Assembly: GCA_015059685.1 (NCBI GenBank)
Contig: SUZW01000007.1
Coordinates: forward strand, 1-64,000
Direction of reading: 5' to 3'
Length of the DNA: 64,000 nucleotides
Origin: Rikenellaceae bacterium
Lineage (GTDB): Bacteria > Bacteroidota > Bacteroidia > Bacteroidales > Rikenellaceae
Both the position numbers and the translations under genes were made by a program. Of this stretch, positions 61,525 to 64,000 are shown piece by piece. The notes below the pieces were generated by a model, which saw only the letters and a list, made by a program, of their open reading frames with translations, ran no database searches and was not told where the DNA came from. Positions within the stretch are counted from its first letter, which is position 1. The number at the start of each line of letters is the position of its first letter.

Positions 61525-62073
61525 CTACTTTTTCTTCTTTTTGTCAATACGAGCCTTTGTTAAGGACTCTTTGAAACCGCCTTCATCAACAAAGCGCTTG
61601 ATTTGTTTCTCGATATGCTTGCGCAATAGCACATCCTCCTGGTATAGCAATACAATCGCCATATTTGCAATTACTTCGTCGTTTCTCGTCTCGGCTAACT
61701 CCAAAAAGAATTTTGAGTCACGATGCTTTATGCCAAGTTCTCGCATAGCCTCGACCTCTTTCGATTCTGTCTCCCATATTCGCAAATTGCGAGTTCGTAG
61801 ATAGTCGATATAGTCTTCCAGCAACTCTTGAAAACTATACCTCGCCACGCCCAACAACTTTAAGTGCGTTTCGGCAGATGTTAGCGACGCAGCCTTTCCC
61901 TCGACAATATTCTGCTTACCTGAACGAGCGGCCTGTATCATTTGGTCTTTGGTTCGGTCGCCTATGGAGATAAATCTCTCGCAGAAATGGTAGGTTAAAT
62001 CGTAGATAACCACCGCCTTGCGATAGGCAATAAGATTGCGATACAAATTGTTATTTTGCCTTGTTATATCCAT
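61525..62073 (-). CDS. Four-helix-bundle protein (23S rRNA intervening-sequence protein family)
   Basis: A 182-residue helical protein. The start at 62073 (MDITRQNNNLYRNLIAYRKA) is the first ATG. Family features are LIAYRKAVVIYDLTYHF, QMIQAARSGKQNIVEGKAA and SAETHLKLLGVARYSFQELLEDYIDYL, and a Lys-rich tail ends it. This family is found in intervening sequences of some 23S rRNA genes, and a relative is the Avd accessory protein of diversity-generating retroelements. No reverse transcriptase, template repeat or rRNA gene is nearby, so its role is unknown. Box repeats flank it on both sides. Confidence 0.85.
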   Translation of the reverse strand: MDITRQNNNLYRNLIAYRKAVVIYDLTYHFCERFISIGDRTKDQMIQAARSGKQNIVEGKAASLTSAETHLKLLGVARYSFQELLEDYIDYLRTRNLRIWETESKEVEAMRELGIKHRDSKFFLELAETRNDEVIANMAIVLLYQEDVLLRKHIEKQIKRFVDEGGFKESLTKARIDKKKKK

Positions 62074-62083
62074 CTTCAAAATC

Positions 62084-62148
62084 TGCCATTAAATGCCATT
62101 CAGTGAGCGTAAGCGAACGCCTGCCATTCGTTGCCATTCTATGCCATT
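62084..62148. repeat. TGCCATT-box element (copy D)
   Basis: Boxes lie at 62084, 62094, 62122, 62132 and 62142 in strict 10-bp phase within each run. GCGT-AAGCGA-ACGC (62107-62120) lies between the runs. The segment CAGTGAGCGT.AGCGAACGCC is shared with copy B. Confidence 0.8.
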
Positions 62149-62168
62149 GATTGTTACTACCTTTCCGT

Positions 62169-63386
62169 TTATTTCGCCCAGAGTTGGCAGAGGTTGATAA
62201 TAACCTTTACCGCCTTCTCCATAGTGTTCAGTGAGCAGTACTCGAATTTGCCGTGGAAGTTCATTCCGCCTGCAAAGATATTAGGGCAAGGCAAACCCAT
62301 AAACGAGAGGCGTGCGCCATCTGTTCCGCCACGAATAGGCTTTACGATTGGCGTTACATCTGCCTCGACCATCGCCTCCTTCGCCAACTCGATAACCTGC
62401 GGATGCGGCTCAACCATCTTGCGCATATTGTAGTATTGGTCTTTGAGGGTAAGTTTTAGCACCCCCTCGCCATACTTGTTGTTGAGGATACCCACGATAT
62501 TGTGCATCCACACCTTCTTTGCCTCGAACTTGTCGGCATCGTGGTCACGAATGATATAAGAGATTGTAGCCTCCTCGACACTACCCGTGATACCTACGCA
62601 GTGGTAGAAGCCCTCGTAACCCTCGGTATATTGTGGTCGCTCCACAGCAGGAACAAGCGAGTTCAACTCGCACGCCACATCGATAGCGTTAATCATCTTA
62701 TTTTTGGCATATCCGGGGTGGACATTGCGACCTTGAATGGCAATTTTTGCCGATGCAGCGTTGAAGTTCTCATACTCCAACTCGCCCTCGTAGCTACCGT
62801 CCATCGTGTAGGCGAAATCTGCGCCAAACGCCTTTACATCGAAGAAATCTACACCACGACCAATCTCCTCGTCAGGGGTAAAGCCGATACGGATCTTGCC
62901 GTGCTCCACCTCTGGGTGCGACATCAAGTACTCCGCAGCAGTCATAATCTCTGCTACGCCCGCCTTGTCGTCAGCTCCGAGCAGCGTTGTGCCGTCAGTG
63001 TGGATAAGAGTATGACCAATAAAGCGGCTCAACTCGGGGAACTCCGCTACACGCATCGTGAGCGAAGGGTTTAAGACGATATCCTTGCCGTCATACTCCT
63101 CGATAATGCGTGGGCGAACATCCTTGCCACTCATATCGGGCGAAGTATCGACATGGGCGAGGAAGCCGATTACAGGGGCATTCTCCTTGCCTTTGGTCGC
63201 AGGGATAGTACCCATAGCGTAGCCGTACTTGTCGATGCTTACATCCTCCAAGCCGAGTGCCTTCATCTCCTCGACCAAGAGGTTTAACAAATCCCACTCC
63301 TTCGCTGACGAAGGGAATGTTTCGCTATTCTCGTCTGATTGCGTATCTATCGCAACATACTTCAAAAATCTATCTTTCAGTTCCAT
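62169..63386 (-). CDS. pepT: Peptidase T (tripeptide aminopeptidase)
   Basis: A 405-residue M20B metallopeptidase that removes the N-terminal residue from tripeptides in the cytoplasm. Two-zinc site motifs are GFLAHVDTSPDMSG, LLGADDKAGVAEIM, GFTPDEEIGRG and AYTMDGSYEGELE, with a late GGTDGARLSFMGLPCPNIFAGG. Full length. It lies downstream of an OPT-family peptide transporter gene on the same strand, separated by a repeat region. Import of small peptides followed by trimming is a reasonable joint role. Confidence 0.95.
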   Translation of the reverse strand: MELKDRFLKYVAIDTQSDENSETFPSSAKEWDLLNLLVEEMKALGLEDVSIDKYGYAMGTIPATKGKENAPVIGFLAHVDTSPDMSGKDVRPRIIEEYDGKDIVLNPSLTMRVAEFPELSRFIGHTLIHTDGTTLLGADDKAGVAEIMTAAEYLMSHPEVEHGKIRIGFTPDEEIGRGVDFFDVKAFGADFAYTMDGSYEGELEYENFNAASAKIAIQGRNVHPGYAKNKMINAIDVACELNSLVPAVERPQYTEGYEGFYHCVGITGSVEEATISYIIRDHDADKFEAKKVWMHNIVGILNNKYGEGVLKLTLKDQYYNMRKMVEPHPQVIELAKEAMVEADVTPIVKPIRGGTDGARLSFMGLPCPNIFAGGMNFHGKFEYCSLNTMEKAVKVIINLCQLWAK

Positions 63387-63400
63387 AGTATTTTAATTTT

Positions 63401-63496
63401 TTAAGGGTTGTTAAAGGTGGTTAAGGGTAGTTAGAGGTTGTTAATGTTTTTCTTTTCTAACCCTAACGACCCTAACGCCGCTAACGCCTCTAATCG
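63401..63496. repeat. Decamer and nonamer tandem repeats between the OPT gene and pepT
   Basis: Four 10-bp units (TTAAGGGTTG, TTAAAGGTGG, TTAAGGGTAG, TTAGAGGTTG) occupy 63401-63440. Four 9-bp units of the complementary type (CCCTAACGA, CCCTAACGC, CGCTAACGC, CTCTAATCG) occupy 63461-63496. The two blocks could fold on each other. Confidence 0.8.
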
Positions 63497-63497
63497 T

Positions 63498-64000
63498 TTA
63501 TTCCTCCTTCTTTGCTTTGAGTGTGTGAACGGTAAAGTATATTGCCAAAGCGATATACATCGCCAATGCCAACCACTCGGCTGCGCTCGATGCTGCCCAC
63601 TCGGTCATATACAAATCAACGCCCACGAACTTCAAAACGGCTGCCACAACGCCCATCAACGCACCACCTGCGATAAAGCCCGATGCGAGGAGCGTACCAC
63701 GGTCGAAGCGAGCCTTGTTCAACGCCTCGTCCTTCGAGCGATTAGATACAAACCAAGCGATAGCACCTCCTGCTACAAGCGGAGCATTGAGCGACATGGG
63801 GATAAACATACCGAGCGAGAATGCCAAGGCAGGAACGCCTATCCAATTCAGCACGAGTGCCAACACTGCACCTGCAAAGTAGAGCACCCACGGTGTCTCG
63901 CCTCCCTCCATCAACGGCTTGATAACTGCCGCCATTGCGTTTGCCTGCGGAGCAGTCAGTGCGTTCTCTCCCACGAAGCCGTAGGTCTTGTTGAGGATAA
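63498..64000 (-). CDS. OPT-family oligopeptide transporter, C-terminal part
   Basis: The frame is open to the window edge; about 166 C-terminal residues are present, beginning ILNKTYGFVGENALTAPQAN. Hydrophobic segments (WVLYFAGAVLALVLNWIGVPALAFSLGMF; GFIAGGALMGVVAAVLKF; WLALAMYIALAIYFTVH) and the FSLGMFIPMSLNAPLVAGG loop match the OPT/YSL family, whose members import peptides or metal chelates. It ends in a Lys/Glu tail. The placement upstream of pepT suggests peptide uptake, but the substrate is not determined by sequence. Confidence 0.85.
   Translation of the reverse strand, partial: ILNKTYGFVGENALTAPQANAMAAVIKPLMEGGETPWVLYFAGAVLALVLNWIGVPALAFSLGMFIPMSLNAPLVAGGAIAWFVSNRSKDEALNKARFDRGTLLASGFIAGGALMGVVAAVLKFVGVDLYMTEWAASSAAEWLALAMYIALAIYFTVHTLKAKKEE

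Noticed and set aside
61525..62073. Four-helix-bundle protein as the Avd component of a diversity-generating retroelement
   Set aside because: No reverse transcriptase, template repeat or variable-repeat target gene is found in the window.
54817..62148. Box repeats as insertion sequence remnants
   Set aside because: There is no transposase fragment, no consistent terminal inverted repeat and no target duplication; the spacers differ in every copy.

Overview
The window reads as chromosomal DNA from a Bacteroidales bacterium, most like Rikenellaceae (Alistipes or a close relative); the genus is an inference. Supporting signs are a SusC/SusD pair, a Na+-pumping methylmalonyl-CoA decarboxylase operon, a fused SecDF, a 637-residue NagB/PIG-L fusion, and promoters of the Bacteroidetes type (TAnnTTTG at -7, often with TTTG about 20 bp upstream). 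I see no rRNA, tRNA, transposase, integrase, phage gene or CRISPR array. Most genes belong to the core genome.

Layout. 1-1800: two lipoprotein genes, one cut by the window edge. 2.3-9.1 kb: trigger factor, ClpP, ClpX, transketolase and a secreted PHP-family phosphoesterase. 9.2-16.1 kb: DUF4834, MlaE/MlaF-type lipid transporter parts, adenylate kinase, ThiL and SecDF. 16.2-17.6 kb: a small secreted orphan and a CaCA antiporter. 17.7-22.0 kb: methylmalonyl-CoA epimerase plus the four decarboxylase subunits, the last step of the succinate-to-propionate route. 22.3-28.3 kb: 4-alpha-glucanotransferase, a tightly overlapping reverse-strand operon (M23 lipoprotein, YhbP-like protein, IspD, PH-like membrane protein) and a GNAT acetyltransferase. 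28.4-30.8 kb: LpxK, purine nucleoside phosphorylase and SSB. 30.8-40.8 kb: a reverse-strand outer-membrane uptake locus (SusC, SusD, large lipoprotein, S8 protease lipoprotein, small lipoprotein) without glycosidases. 41.3-50.2 kb: patatin-like protein, AraC regulator and a complete rhamnose operon (rhaB, rhaA, fucO, rhaT, rhaD) followed by an EamA transporter. 50.1-55 kb: threonylcarbamoyl-AMP synthase, a glyoxalase-like protein, YebC, the NagB/PIG-L fusion and NagB. 55-64 kb: a tiny protein gene and an ECF sigma factor, CDF transporter, SGNH hydrolase, ProS, NAD synthetase, four-helix-bundle protein, peptidase T and the end of an OPT transporter.

The least ordinary feature is the intergenic DNA. 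Many gaps hold short tandem repeats with strict 7-, 9- or 10-bp periods whose unit sequence differs from gap to gap. They often lie against start codons or promoters (clpP, thiL, tig, proS). A related class alternates an AATGGCA box with small, unrelated perfect hairpins and flanks the four-helix-bundle gene. A second structured repeat brackets the methylmalonyl-CoA decarboxylase genes. Other points of interest are three genes whose promoter box almost touches the start codon (possible leaderless mRNAs), a strong hairpin over the EamA start codon, a NagB-like domain lacking its catalytic histidine, and a likely peptide-scavenging SusCD locus.
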